Shown here: positions 23,101-38,100 of the stretch, piece by piece
Position numbering within the stretch: position 1 is the stretch's first letter
How the letters are laid out: the number at the start of each line of letters is the position of its first letter
Origin: Phylloscopus collybita
Taxonomy: Eukaryota > Chordata > Aves > Passeriformes > Phylloscopidae
DNA length: 64,000 bases
Assembly (NCBI GenBank): GCA_027886175.1
Contig: JAJNNQ010000026.1
Location: 22,400,001-22,464,000 of the forward strand
Direction of reading: 5' to 3'
Position numbers and translations under genes: made by a program
Notes under the pieces: generated by a model
Database searches by the model: none
What the model was told of the DNA's origin: nothing
The model's input: the letters and a program-made list of their open reading frames with translations, nothing else

Positions 23101-26100
23101 CGATGAGCTGACTTGGTAGTGGCACATTCATGGTAGGCTTGATAGACTGGCTCTCAGTTCAAAAGTAGTAGTCATAAATAAAGAAAGCTGTCTCAAGAGG
23201 AGTTCATTGTATTCCCTTTGAGTACAGTGTCCCATGCTTGAAGGCTGTGCAAGTGCACTTTCTGCTCCAAACAAAAGATGCTCTGCTGTTGTTGCTCCTT
23301 AGAGGGAGGCACGGGGCAAAAGTGGAGAAAGAAAGAAAAGGACTCCTTTGATAGACAGATGGATTTTTTTTTTTTTTTTTGCAAGCTTTCTGTAAGGCAC
23401 TTCTGGAGAGTGCACTTTGAGCCTTGAAAGAGGTTTATTTTGTTAGAAACTCCACATGAGCAAAAATAATGTCACAATTCGTGTGACACTGAGATTTCTT
23501 TGGAGTAAATTGGTAGCTCATGTAGTGGCATGGAAGGCATCAGGCAAAATTGGTTTAAGTAGTCTAATAGACTGCTCTTAAGGCCAATGGCCTGTGATTG
23601 CTGACTGGAGCTGGATGTGATCTCCTTTCTATTGTCTGAAGATTAACTTCCATAGAAGGTTCTCTGGGATTTCTTAATCTTTTCTAGACTGGGAATTGAA
23701 GCATCTGTTGTCATTTCCCGCACCCTTCCACCCTGTTTATAAATGGAAATACAAGACTGGGGGGTGAGGATGACACAGGACAACATGATACAACATTTCA
23801 CTTGCCCATTAACACATGTTACAAGATTACAGTTTCAAGATCTATTACTGCTGTAGCACATAAGAGTAGGAGAAAAGACATTGATGACTTTGTGTGGTCC
23901 ATAACACAGACATCTAAAGTTATCCCAAGCTGCAAAACATCTCTTTAGAGGGAGGGGAAGAAAATCACTGAAGTAGAACAACTGGAAAAGAGAAAGTATC
24001 AAGTCTGAGAAGGTGGTATTCTTACTAGTGAAGACAGAAAAAGAGTGTTCATGAGCTGCACAGGCCTGAAGAGTTGAGGAGAATTAAAAAGGCCATGTGT
24101 GTTTTTTTTTATTGAGTATGCTTTTATAATCATGAGAGGAGCAGAGGCTTTAGTGCCCTAAAGATATTATAAATTTAGTAAGTCTTGAATTCTTGCAGTG
24201 CATACTGTGTGAATGAGTGCAGCAGCAGATCTTTTAAGAAGAGTAGCACTTATTCTCTTGAATGACACTTGTATATCAGCTGTTACATTCAGCTTTCCTT
24301 TCAGACAGACTTCACATTTTTCTTTGTACACAGTGGCTTTGAAAAACCTTTCCTTCTACAGAACACCTCAGAGCAGCCTCACACAGCAATACATGTATTC
24401 TCTCGTACTGCCCTCATCAGCATTGATGCTGTTGGGAACAAACTGATCTCTGAAACACTGATTCAAATTAAGGGATAGGGTGCAGTGGGAGAAGGTAGTG
24501 TGGGTGATATCTTGGGGCTCTAGTGAAGGAGGAGGAATCTTCATCCTTCTGTCTTCTTCCTTGTTACGGATGGCTTTCATAGGAATTGCTTTTTATGACT
24601 CTTCCTTTGCTTTCCTTGAGAGTGGTGAGTATACAGGATTGACTGTCCCACCTTGAAGGTGGAGGTTTGGGTGAAAAAGGATGGAGGTGTGTGTAAGTGT
24701 ACTGTGGAACTGTGCCTGTGGGATACTCTGTGCTACATCAGAAAAGAACAGGGACTGAGCTGAAAAATTAGGGATGGGCTGTTTAAGGTAAGATTACATT
24801 TTTATAGCATTTGCCTGACAGTGGCCAGCAGCACTGTGCATCATATTACTGATAGTACTTGTGGTAGATGTTTCTTTCTGATACCTGATGGAACCATCAC
24901 TGTGCTGTTACTTGCCCAAAGTGCTGATTATAATGCAAAATGGTTGATCTAGCAACAGGATCACAACTTTCACATTTTTATGTTTTATGATGTATGAATT
25001 ATGTCCTATGAGTTTTGGAAGGGGTTTGTGATGTTAACTCTTCTAACAGGGATTTGTAGTAAACTGTTTATTTTGTAACATGGTTCTCTTTGTTCAACAC
25101 AGGTGCTTGAGTTGGTGCTGGAAAACTTTATTTATCCATGGTACAGGTACGAGCTTTACTAAAAAGTTACTATTTTTAATATCACAAATATTTGTCAACC
25201 CGTTTAAGAAGTTGTCACCTGAAAATAAACATTTTTGTTTCCTGAGTGCTACAAATCTTTAGCAGAGTAGAACAGCTCTTTTAATAGCTTAGTTATAATA
25301 GAGGTGGTTCTGAAATTCGGATTTCATCCTAAAGCCACTTCTAGATTGTCTGTTTTTATATGTTCATTTTGTGATAGCTCTTACTTGGAAGTAAATAGAG
25401 ATTGATGAAAACCTGTGTAAAAATTCAACCTGTCACTATCTCTGAAATTTACGTATTAGAAGCATACTGATCTATCACATTGCTTTAAAAAAATAAATAA
25501 CTTTGCAGGGTTTTAAAGAAAAGGTATTTTCTGACTTCTAAGAATGTCAACACAATCATGTTGCACTGAATAGAATAGTGCTGTGTCAATAACTTTAAAA
25601 TAGTGAATAAGGAAGATACTATGGCTGATTATTTTTTCTCTGGGGTTTTTTTTATTATTTTGGGTTTTCTGCCTTGTACTTTTATATATCAATTAGTGCT
25701 TTGCAGTACTTTGTAAGAACACATTAAAATATTTCTAACCGATAATGCTGACATTGATGTGTTAAAACAACATCTTGCCTTAATTCTGAATTTGACTTTT
25801 TCATTGGATGGAAATGTTTAATTAGTCCTAAAAAAATATGGTTCCTTTTATTTTTATTCTGTGTCATTTGGATTTTTTTCTGTTTCTGGGACCTAAAATT
25901 TGCTGTTCAGATTTCTTTGCCCCTTGGGTTTTTGATTGTGGCCAACAGCTGCATATCTCACCTCTAACTTTTGTGTGTTGAATATGCTGAAGTGTAAGAC
26001 TTCACTGCTGATGCAAACAGCAGAGGGAGCTTTAGCACCATGTGTTGTGAATGGAAGTTGGAAACCTTGAGGTTTTAAACTTTCAAATACAGAAAACTAG

Positions 26101-29100
26101 AGCATGTTCTATTGAGTTGTTGATAAAGTAACAATTGTAAGGCAACCATGTCCTGTATTGCATGAGTGGAAAAGAGTTCTTTTCTTGGCTGGTGGAAAGT
26201 GTCTTCAATGTCTTTGTTATGGTCTGACAAGGAAACTTGGCTTCCACCAGTTACTTACCTCTCTGACACCCAAGGCAGTGGAAGTCTGGAATACATCATC
26301 TGGTAGGGATAATAGTTCACTATATATATACATATATAATACACATTTAGAAGTGCGGTGTAAAATATACTTGGTGTGAAGCCAACCCGCCTGCATTCTG
26401 CTCCATCTTGCCCTCTGGTGAGCAGTATGGGTGTTCCTGCCCTGGCCTAAGTTCTGCATGGCTGCACCTCTGGATTTTGAACCAGTTCTGTAAATTCACA
26501 CCGTGCTGATCAAATCTAACAAGCTTTCAGTGAACCTGAAATACTTGGAATTCGGTGACCTGCAGTGAGTGCAGTGCTGTCCAAGTAATTCTACAGGAGA
26601 CAATTTGGTCCTGATTGGCTTACTGGTTTCAGTTTAATAGTAGTAATGTCAGATCTGATCCTATTTAGTCTAGACATTCAGATGTTTCCAGCAGAGGTTG
26701 TGCAGGGAGACCTGAACTGTGTCTGTGTGCTATAGTTTGAGAGCTGGCTTGTAGAGCATGTCAGTTCTGACTTTTCCTACTCTAGCTGTACCTGTACTGT
26801 TCGCAAAGCTCACATCTCCCCTCCCTCTCTCTGGGAGAGAGGATTCTTGCGTTCAGGATGTGTTTGTTTTCTGAGCAAATAAACCTCGCTCAGGTTAATT
26901 CTTCCCATAGCCTTTGCAGCCATGCTGTCCTTATTTAGCAGTGTGGCTGGGTAAGCACTAGCAGGCAATTCCTACTTGACAGATAGGCTGGTAAAACAGT
27001 TGGCTACATTCCTTTGCAAACAAATGTTTGGGCATAATTCCTTATGCTAGCTGCTTCGCCTTTCACATTAATGGATTTTGAAGCTACCTCTTTTTAAAAT
27101 TATTATTATTTTCTTTTTTTTTTTTTTTTTTTTTTTAAATTTGTTTTTTTGTTTATGTGCTGTGCCAGCTGGTGCTGTCTTGGACATTAGTATTACCAGG
27201 ATGTAAATCAGTCAGAACCCAGGGAATGGTAATGTTTACAGGGTGTATTGCAAGGTAAAATCACAGATTTTTTGCTTAGGAATAGAAGTGCTATAAGCAG
27301 ATAAAAGCTGGCTTATATTTGTTTCATTAATAAACTGTAAGAATTTCTAATATTTTATTAGCAGGTTAAAATTTAAGCAGATTCTAAATTTGGACCACTT
27401 TGGGGGAATGAGTCTTAGTGCTTAAAATCCAGCGAACTCTAGTGAAATAGGTTGTTATACCTATGTGCATTTTTTGTTTTTTATTTTTCAAAGTATTTAT
27501 GCCGGTTATACTAAAGTATTTTTTTTTCAACTGTTACGAGAGGAACAGCATAGTTGTAAGTTGTAAGTAATCCCAAGTTTGTACAAAACACAGGTCTGAG
27601 TCTATTGCATATGCTGTACAGCAAAACTATATAATATGTTGCTTATACCAACCTCATTTTAAATAGAGTTTAAAGTTTGAATGGGCCGCTCTGTACTTAC
27701 TAAATATTTTTGGTCACTGATGGTACTGCAACTCCAGTTCTCTCAGATCGGGACAGAATTCAGTAATTACCACATTTTTGTAATGCATTGCTATGAAAAC
27801 GTTTTTCTTTGATGGTGACTAAACACAATGTTTTCACATATAGAGCTGCTTCTATTTTAAATGCAAGTAATGCAAGAAAAATTCAGAATTTTTGTGGAGT
27901 TACGAACCATAGCTTTACATTTTTATTAGCTTGCGACTTATTTTCTACATCATTTTGAAAGGAGTTAGCCAAGTTTTGTAAGAATAATTGACACACAGAG
28001 GAAAAATATTGCTTTGTTACTTGTATATGATTTTCATTTATCAGTGGATCCCGTAAGACTTTGCATGCGATAGCAGTTGGGTGTATCTCTCTTGAGACAT
28101 TAGACTCTGTAAGTGTTTACAATTAATATTCCTAAAGTTCTGGGAAAATACAGCCAGCTTTTAAAATGTTTCCAAGAGGGTTGTTTGGACTTTCCCCTGT
28201 GTCACTGGAGATTTGACATTTTACAGGTTCATGATGTTTTTTTCACCAGTCTTCAGTCTGCTGGTGATTAAAAGAATGTCTTTGCAAATCTGTTATGAGA
28301 ATATGTGGCATAAGGTTGTGTCCAAGTAGAGCTAGCCAAGATACTGGTTATCCAAGTGTCAATAAAATAACAACTTCTTGGTCCAAATTACTTCATGTAT
28401 CTTGTTGTCTGTCAAATGCTAGTAATACCGTAATAGAGTTTGTTTGCTAATCCCTTGGCAATGCTAATCCCTTTGACATTGTGGGTATTTTCTAACCATA
28501 TTGCTTATAAAATGTCAGCTGCTGATCTTAAACCAAACTTTCCCCTACAGTGTTCTTATCTGCATGTGATTAGCTGTTGGAGGATGATTGTGTTTCTTGT
28601 GCCAGGCTGCTTTCTTTGCGGTCTTTTTTTTCTCGTGCAATTAGTTACATACTTTGACTCTCAGGTCACTGATATCTCTAATATCTGTACCTGATGTTTC
28701 ATCATCAACGTGCCTTTGAATGTTCTATAACCAAGGCAAAAATTGCCTTAAAAGTTGGATGTTGAATAATGTAGAATGTTTTATGCAGGATTTTTTTGTT
28801 TTTTTTAGATGTCCTGGTCTTGCTTGTAGTGTTCTTTTATAACACAAGTAATATTCCTCCTTACTGTACTCATTTATCACCAAAAAGTGTGACAGCTCTT
28901 GCATATGATAACTAGGTAAAACTGGATGCAACTTCCTTTGTTTTGTCATTATTCAGCTGTTATACTTCAGTTTTACTAATATATTACTCATGCTCTAAAG
29001 TTCATATTAATAACTGGTAGGTTTTTGTTTTTAACTTGCATTTTTGGAATGCTGGCATCGTGATCTCTTTTTCCACTCATTTTTGTTGCAGTTTCTTCAT

Positions 29101-32100
29101 CTAAGACTTAGTGTATTTCATGTTTTCATTCAGTTTAAAAAAAAAATCATGGAGCTAGGTATTTTTCTTCCTTAATCACGTTTAATTATTTTTACCATGA
29201 GTTTTCACTGAAAATATTTTATTGCAGCAGATGGAAACTGGCAATCCAGGTTGAAAGTTTGAATGATATTTTGACATAGCAGTTTGGAAATCCATTTAAA
29301 TTCTTCTTTGTTTCCAAGCAGAAGCCACTTTAAATAATTTCAATTTCTTTTATACCATTGAGTTAGGATGTGTTTCGATATGTAGAGACAAGGTTAGATT
29401 TTACTCAGTCAAAATCATTCAGATAGTGTATGAAAGCAGGAATTGGTATATCATTGCAATTTCCTGACATTTTTTAAGCCATTGTGTGCACAGACATTGT
29501 AGGAATGCTGTGTATTTTCCTCAGACACAGCAAGACTGCTGACTCTTTGGTAGCTTTCATTTCAGTTCCTTCCAGCTGAAGTATCACTGTTGAATGTTCT
29601 TATGCTTTTAATAATGCCAAATATATTGTGGTTGGATTAATAGAAATGTATTTTATTCTGTTTTTTCATTTGCCATGCTTTGAAACACTGCAGAAATATT
29701 ACTGATGATGAGTCCTCAGTGGATGAACTGAGAGGGACACTGCGGTTTTTCGCATCTGTCTTAGTTCGGAGAATTCACAAGGTAAGGTGACTAGAAGGTA
29801 TTAGTGCTGGTTTTTCATCACAAGTAATTGATATCCATCTCTAGTGAGTTCTTAATTTTTTTTTAAATTGTGATTCCAAAGTCAGCCTTACACTGTATGT
29901 TGTTTATAACCACCTAAGTTACTTCTTTGTGGTATCTACCCCATCTTTCTGGTGCTTATCCCCTTCCTAGTTGTAAACCATCTCTGAAGATTCATCATTG
30001 GAAGTGTTTGGCATCGTGTTGGATATGGCTTTGAGCAACCTCTTCTAGTGAGAGATGTCCCTGCTGTGGCAGGGGATTGGAATAAGGGATCTGTGAAAGG
30101 TCCCTTGTGACTCAAACATTTCCCCAGTTCTTGCAAAGGGATATATTTTTTACACCAGTGCAAGGCATTATTAAAACCTTGTGATCTTTTAGCTGTTTTT
30201 GGTGACTTAATCCAAGTGGAAACCATTTTGAGAATTACTGAAAAAGACCTATTAGAAAATGGTGAGCTGTGTTACAGCTTCTGCTTGCTTGTCTTCTTAA
30301 CATGCAAACAAGGCCCTTACATTGTCTATAAAGAATAGATTGTCATTAGGTGACCAGGTTACTGTAAGAATTAAAACAGATGTGGTTCTTATATTAATGC
30401 AATTCTTCAGAAGCATTTTGAGTGTTAAAGTTTAAAAGTTTTTATTTGCTGTGTTTAATCTATTAGCACATACTTTTTTTGTATGTGCTCTCTTTTTAAC
30501 AGCACAACTCTTTCCTGGTAAAGTACTCCAAGCCAGTTTCACAGGAACTGCTTCTAACTTTCTGGCTGTTATAAGCAGAGAGGGTTGCTTACTCAATTTC
30601 CAGAATTAGTCAGTGCTGACCTCTTTTTTGGAGCCACTACCATAAATGTGTCTTTTTCCCCCCCTCCTTAGTAACAGCAATATTTTCTGAGCTACAAATT
30701 GTACATGTCTCCTGTCATGACTTATTAGCAGCTTGATTATCTCCTTCTTACATATCAAATCCAGATGACTTTCTTGTTTAAATCAGTCATGTTGCTTTTT
30801 AAAGTGAACATGAGGGAAGATTAGGAAATGTCCATGTAGCACAGACATTGTATGGAGTTGTGAAGGTGGAGTAAAGCTTCAAAGTGAAAATCTAGACCAA
30901 GGTCTTAAAGTTTAATTTAGAGTTGTAATACATGCTGGTGTTAGTTGCATTGTTCGTGGATCCATTGTTGACTCAGTAAATGACCACATCTCCTGTAGTG
31001 ATCATGTAATAAGGCATTAATTGGGATATCTCAAATGAGTTCACAGCATCGTGGTGGTAATTTACCATCTCTGCCTTTGACAGTGAGGATTTAAATGTAG
31101 TATCTTCAGTTCTCTGGGTAGGCATATGTGCAACAAACACTCAAAACCTGTACCAGCATTAAGCACTGTCAGGAGACCTACAAAATAAAGTTCATCACAG
31201 AAATGCATATGTTGAGGAGAAATTCATCATCATCAGTTAAAAAAATCATTTTATACCTTTGCCAAGCAGCTGTACTCTGCTTTGGATTTATTATTAAATG
31301 CTTGAAAGTAATAGTTCTATAATAGAGATAAAATGTTTAAATTGAGGAAGAACTGTGTAAGAAAATACAGGCTATTTTTTTCATTTGTTTAGATTATATC
31401 TTTTTAATTTTTTTGCCAAAGAATATTCTACTTTTGACTTGAGACTTAAAGCTACAAATTGCTTTAGTGGAAAGAATGCTTTTGTTTTCTGTTTCAAGCT
31501 GCCTAGGTCAAAGCAGAGTTGTTAAAGTTACAAGCACTTCAGGCCAGTCAACTCTTAAATGTATGCTGAAATACTTCAAATCTGTATTTTCCTTGCTGTG
31601 GCTATTTCTGGATTGGTTATGGACTTGGAAGGAAAAGGGAAGGGTTATACCACACCTTTGTACACCGTGGTATAGATAACCCTGCATCTGATTGAAATTT
31701 TTGACAAAAGTTCACAGTGTCTACTGCAGTATTGATCACAATTTCCTTGGCTTTCTTTGAGTTACTTCTGCAGGAAGAAACACTGCCCTATCCTTATATG
31801 CCATAGGAAACTCTTAATTTCTAGAAATCGCTGTTGGAATGTGAGGCACAAAAGGCAGGGTTTTCCATTGATAAACAGAAGCTTGTCCTTTTGCGCTTGT
31901 AAATACGAGCTGACGTTCCTTTTACGCAGCTCCAGTCAATTGTACTGGCTTGTTGGGGCTGGCCAGGTCAGGTCATAGCTGTGCACCTCAAATATTATAG
32001 GGGCCTGTATAGGAATATATAATATTCTCCTTGTACAATTGAATAAAAAAACACCAACTTTTCTCTCAGCTCTGGTGGCCTTTGCAATTGCATTGTCTCT

Positions 32101-35100
32101 TTCCTTGTCTGGCAAGATGCTGTATCGAGGAGGGGATTCCACCATTAGGGAAGAAATTTGTTCAGAATTCTTAGATTTTGAACATTTACAGGTATACATT
32201 TTTGCATCTCTGAGGCATCTGTTATTTAAAATAAAGAGTATGCGAAGTGTAAATCACTTTCTAATGAATTTCTGTGAAAACTGCTGCAGTTGATAAAGAA
32301 TCCCTTGAAACTGTACAGATTTGGGACTGACCGGTTTCAGGGAGAAGCTCTGCTTGCTGCAAAGGACCTTGCCCCATAGTAGGCTGTGACCTGAATATGA
32401 GCCATCAGTGGCAGCTTAAAACATCAAGAGCATCCTGAGCTCTAGTGACAGAAGCAAAGGAAATCAAGGAAAGTGATTATCTGCCTTACTGGATGCTCAT
32501 TGAATGACATCTAGGATACTAATCCATTTTTTGGCTCCCCTTTACAAGAAAGTGGAGCAGGTTCAACCAGAGGGCCACCAAGATGATTGAGGCTGGAGGA
32601 AGTGACTGTGTTCAACTCAGGAGGTTTTCAGCACCAGCTTGGATACAGCCCTGAGCACCATGATCAGAGCCTGCTTGGAGCAGTGCTAAGACATCCCAAG
32701 GTCATTTGTGCCTGGATTGTTCTCCTTCCATTGCTATAGCCACCAAAGAAAATAGAAATGCAGGACCCTAATACAATCCTTGATGAAGTCATACATGTTT
32801 TTTGTTTGGCTTATGATCACGTGGGTTTTGGCATTAATGGTATTTTGACTTTGTAACTCAAATTCTCCTGTGGTTCTGCCATCACCTGAGGGGTGACATT
32901 TATTCTGCCTGTGCATAGGAAGGTTTCTCTTTGGTTTTATTCCTTGTGGACACGATTGCAGAATGTTGTTAAGGCATGCAGGTATTAGAGGCAGAGCATA
33001 CTTGATCCTTTTCTTGGTGGTCAAATCTTCCCATGGAACCGGGCTTCATATACTGTGACTCGGAAGTCACACTGCCTTGCTATATTTATTGCAATGAAAA
33101 AACCATAATGGGAATCAGTTGACAATAAATGTGTTAACACTGTTGTTTGTGGTATTTAGTTCCATGTTTTTTTATATACCTTGGCAGAAGAATGAGGACT
33201 CTGTCAGCTCACCTAGAGAATTTTGGTTTCTTAATGGTTCATTTTAACTGGAACATATAAGCAAATTACTGCCTTTGATAGTTGTAATAATTTTTTTTGA
33301 GGGGGAAGGGGGAGGAATAGAACAGTTTTGGTTTAATTTTGAAATTATTCTTTAGGTGGACATTCCAACGGTTGTAACGAAGAAGATGCTCAAGGCAGCC
33401 ATGAAACACATTGAAGTAATAGCCAAGGCTAGGCAAAAAGGTAATGTCAAGACTTAATACGTTGTCAATTTCAAAGGTCAAGTATGAATATTCTGTTAGG
33501 CATGTTTGAGTTTATATTGCTTTGTCTTTTTATCCTTATGGCCTCTCTTTAAAAAAAATTAGGTCCTTTTCTTCTGGTGGTTGTGTAGGCAAATAGGGAA
33601 GAAGTTACAGTACATATTTGTATTCTCTGCTTTTGTTGCCCCATGATGATAATGTTAAATTTCTATCTCTGTACAGGGGTGAACAGGAATATGGGTTTTG
33701 TCTAATCAGAGCAATCAAGATCATTTAGGAATGCTTCTTGAAGTATTTCCTTTATATTCCAGATGAGCAGTTATAGATGAAAAGATATATACATCTGTGC
33801 ACTATACCTCATAGCTCTTGTAGATAGAATGATTTCAGATCTACATTAGTGAAGTTTTAATATGTTGAAAAATTAGATTCATGTTTGTAAGCCATGGAGA
33901 GACTTTGAGCAGAAGCATATTTATTGTCCAAGGTAAGAGTATCTTCACAAGCCTAATGTAAAAATTACATTTAAACTGCACATTGAAGAAATATTTGGAA
34001 ACACTTGCTGTTATTATTGTTATTTTTTTCACTGGCTGTGTTCCACTCTGCTGTATCTACTAAATGTGGTTTCATTCAACTTTTAAGTGTAGATGTTTAC
34101 TTTAACTGGAGTCATGAACTTTTCTTCTTTCCCTCCAAACGTCTGCTCGATATCCATAAATACATGCCATTGGTCCTGTGAGTAGTGTTAATAATTAAGA
34201 TGAATAATGAGACATAGTGTAATCACTTTGGATGTCTTTCATGGCGCAATAGCAATTTCAAGATAGTAGATAATCGTGCAGTACTGTTGACGCCAAATTT
34301 CAGGTTTCCTTTGATTTCTACCAAGGAGTTGGAAACAGTTTTCTTTAGCAGTAAAGGAATGTACAGCATTGAAAATACAGCCATTTTTTCTTGGTGTTTT
34401 GTAGGAAAAGACTTGTTTCCTAAGGGCAGATACGTGAAGTAGCAGCTGAAAATGACTTTTAGTAGCACTTTCCAGTAAAAATTGCTAAAGCAGCCACCAC
34501 AACACATGATTCAGAGGCAGCTTTCAGACTTTGCTTTGATTGCTAGATGAGCCTAGCCTTTTCTCCTTATTTTCTTAGTCCTTTTTCAAATAATTGCTTT
34601 TAGGGGGCATTTCTTTTTCTCCTATTCTTGTTACCCTTACTTCCCTTAGTAATTCCAGTGTGCACAGACACCTCCATGATGTATTTAACTGTCCTTGCTA
34701 GAGGGTGCATTCCTTCTCTCTGCTTTTAGTGACACCAGCTAGGCAGATTTATCAGGTGGTCTATATTCCTGCATCCCCTCTGTGAGCTGATACCACTCAT
34801 GGGTTTTGGTTGTGAAGGCCAAGCCAGCAGGCTTCTCTCACATGCTGGCAATAAACTTTAACTGCAAGGGTAACTGAGGAATGTATTGTGTACCTCACTA
34901 TGCCTGGTGGTGGTTGTTGGCATGAGGCTGTGCCACATTGCTAGTTCAGCTAGGTGTCATTTGTAACAGTTCAGTTCTTGCCTCTGAAATGATCTGAAGA
35001 AATATGACATTGTTGCTTCTAATTGGTATCTATAGTTTTTAATCTGTTAAAGAGGTATTCTTTCAATTCCACTGTAATTGAAGAGGCAATACTCCTGCAG

Positions 35101-38100
35101 ATCCTCCTGCAGGTTTTGGCTTGATTTGACCTGTGTTTAAAATGTATGTTCCTTCACATTTGTTTTTAAGTGTTCTAAGCAGGAAACAGATACTACAGGA
35201 TTGAGTAAAAGTTTACGTTGATTTCAAATTGTGTTTTAGGCCAGTAAAATGGGAGACCATGAAGAAGGTCAGGAAAAAGGCAATTAGAGGCAGACTTTGC
35301 ATGATGCACTTTTTTTGAGAATCCAGATGTTGAGTTTTTATGTTTAGTTTATATATATATATAAAAAATTGAATTTATAAATATAAGTTTATATTATTTT
35401 ATAGCTATTTATATATAATGGTAAATAAGAAAGCATTCTGAATACCATGCAAACTGCAATTGTTTGGTGAAGGAATTCTTATTTCACTATGAGGTTTTAT
35501 TTTTACATAGCCAGGCTTCAAAGGGTAAGCCAAGGTTCTTTTGCGAAGTTTCAACTTTTTATCCCTTTGACAGTTGTATGTGTACTAAAAGCATTAACTT
35601 CTTACCTCAGATGAAAACCAATTGCCTTTTGTTTACCAGTAAGAAAAAGCTGAAGCAACTTTGTAATGCTCTTTTTTACTTTCAGTAAAAAGTGCAGAAT
35701 TTTTGCAGCAAGCTGCTTTAGAAGAGTATGGACCAGAACTGCATGTTGCTTTGAGAAGCCGAAGAGATGAACTTCACTACTTAAGAAAACTTACTGAACT
35801 TCTTTTTCCTTATATTCTGCCCCCAAAGTCAACAGAGTGCAGGTATATAAATTATTTAGAATTGTGTTTTTTTAAAGTGTCTGCATACTATGTAGTACAA
35901 TAATTGTGGAAAGTGAAGGAATGAACTTCAAAGTCATCTTCCTTCATGCTCCTTGTTTATGATTTTCTTTTTTGATTTGTTAAAATAGCATGCTTATGGT
36001 ATTATTAAATCCTAAAATATTTCCCAGTAGTATATGAGAGCATTGGAAACTTCACTTAGAAGTTTACGTAATTTAATATTGCTTTGGATTTTTATTTTCT
36101 TTCTTTTATTTTCTTTTCAGATCCCTGGCCCTTCTCATTAGAGAGATTCTCCCTGGTTCTGTTTTCCTTCCTTCAATGGATTTCTTAGCTGACCCTGTAA
36201 GATTTTGGAGCACAAGAATGATCTTAATTTGTTCAAAATTACTGTTTACCTACTAAGTATGTTGTGGTAAAACAAATGATGCATAATAACTTGCTTGCTG
36301 TGCATTTTGACTAAAGAAATAAGATAGAAGAAAAAGAAATCTTGCAGCTATTTGTTTTGTTTCTTCCTACAAATTAACTCACTGAACTGACTAAAATAAC
36401 AGTATTGGTGTGATCTCTTAAGAATATATTTTTCAGTGAAGGACTGCAGCTCCTGTCAAATGGGAGAATGCTAGTGCTAGTGTAGACATCTTCAAGTTAC
36501 TATTGCTACATTTAGAAAGGCTTGATGATTTGAACTCTAACTCTGTGGATCTTTATAGCAGTCTAAGTAAACCAGCCTTTTTTGCAGCTGTATTGAGATT
36601 TTTTTTTTTCCTTTGATTCTGCAAATCGGGGCATTTACTTCTGAAGCTGCAACACTGCCACCCTTGTTTTTCTATGTGCATGTATTTTGGTAGGCAAAAT
36701 TGCAGTGCCTATGCAGGCATCGCCTGGCTGCAAACACAAAGTACTGTAGTGTGGAAGTATTAGTGGTTCATTAGATCTGCTCTTAGGGTAAAAATACTTT
36801 GGAGGGCTTTCTTCCACTGGGTAAAGAATATTTCTGTGCAGGTCTCTTCAGAAATTCCCTGACTTGTAAAAACTTGAGGAGACCATTGAAGGTCAATTTT
36901 CAAATGTGTATTCTCAGGTTTTGCTTTTTTAAAATTATTAATATACTCATGTTTAAACTTGGGTATAATCTAGTGGTGAAATGACTTTAATCTATTTTGT
37001 TGCATTTCTTTAATATTAATTTTATTTGTTGCGTTGCATTTCTTGCAGGATACTGTCAACCATTTACTGCTGATCTTCATTGATGATAGTCCAGTGAGTA
37101 CTGACAAAGTTAAAACAGTGGCATTTTGATCACCCATGAAAGAAGCTTTCTTATCCAGTTGTCATTTTTTTTCTACAGCCTGAGATAGCAACTGAGCCTA
37201 CTTCTTCATTGGTTCCATTCCTTCAGAAATTTGCAGAGCCAAGAAATAAAAAGCCATCTGTAAGCAAAGGCAACATTTACTTCCTTTCCTGTTTTGAATA
37301 AGTGTTTTACTTTACCTGCTGATTTTGTTCTACAACTCTTTGCATTATTTATGTACTCATTGAAAGTTTGAAAGTTGGCTGACTGCATTTTTAACCTACT
37401 CAGGTACTGAAACTGGAGCTAAAGGAGATCAGAGATCAGCAAGACCTTTTATTTCGGTTTATGAACTTCCTGAAACAGGAAGGGGCTGTCCATGTGCTGC
37501 AGTTCTGCCTGACTGTGGGTAAGATTACAAACGTGTGCTGATGTTACTTGATGATATGGAAATCATTCTGATGGAAAACTGCAATTTGCACTAGGGTAAT
37601 TTAGGAAGAAAAATCATTCATGTGCCAGGAATAACCTCATGGATTTATCCTTACTGTGATATGGAATAATTTATTTTAATTGCAATATATTTTTAGTAGT
37701 AACTTTATGAACAAATCTGAATTATAGTTACTGAGAAGGCAGCTACCTTATTACCTAGGATTTTGAGATGTCTTATGTTTCTTTTAATTTTGAAATTTTG
37801 CAAATTACTTACCTACTGAGTTGATGTTATAGGGTCCTTCAAGATGTTATTTTTTTGCCAAGTTGATCAAAAAATGCTTTTTTCTTTCCTTTACTTCTCA
37901 GAGGAATTCAATGACCGAATTTTGAGACCAGAACTATCAGATACTGAAAAGATGTCTCTTCATGAGGAAGTACAGAAAATTTACAAAACTTACTGTTTGG
38001 ATGAAAGCATTGACAAGATTAGATTTGACCCTTTCATTGTGGAAGAGATTCAAAAAAGTAAGTTGGAATTTGAAAGGAATAATGTGCATTGGAATTTAAA

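Larger units (their letters stand above)
18417..25102 (+). other. SNX14: SNX14 intron 4 (6.7 kb, longest intron)
   Basis: It contains a CR1 fragment (18805-19105), a 50-bp tandem duplication (19387-19486), T runs at 22911-22925 and 23364-23380, and a short TA run at 19200-19211. The rest is AT-rich unique-looking sequence in which I find no exon that would fit the SNX14 frame. Short open frames here lack conserved features. Confidence 0.8.
25147..29693 (+). other. SNX14: SNX14 intron 5
   Basis: A 4.5-kb AT-rich intron. It has a TA-rich tract at 26321-26339 and a 23-T run at 27114-27136. I see no gene, and no CR1 copy long enough to call. Confidence 0.8.
29782..33355 (+). other. SNX14: SNX14 intron 6
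   Basis: A 3.6-kb intron holding two old CR1 pieces (29985-30120 and 32550-32720) and a 9-bp-arm hairpin around a T7 loop (30465-30489). The rest is unremarkable AT-rich sequence. Confidence 0.8.
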
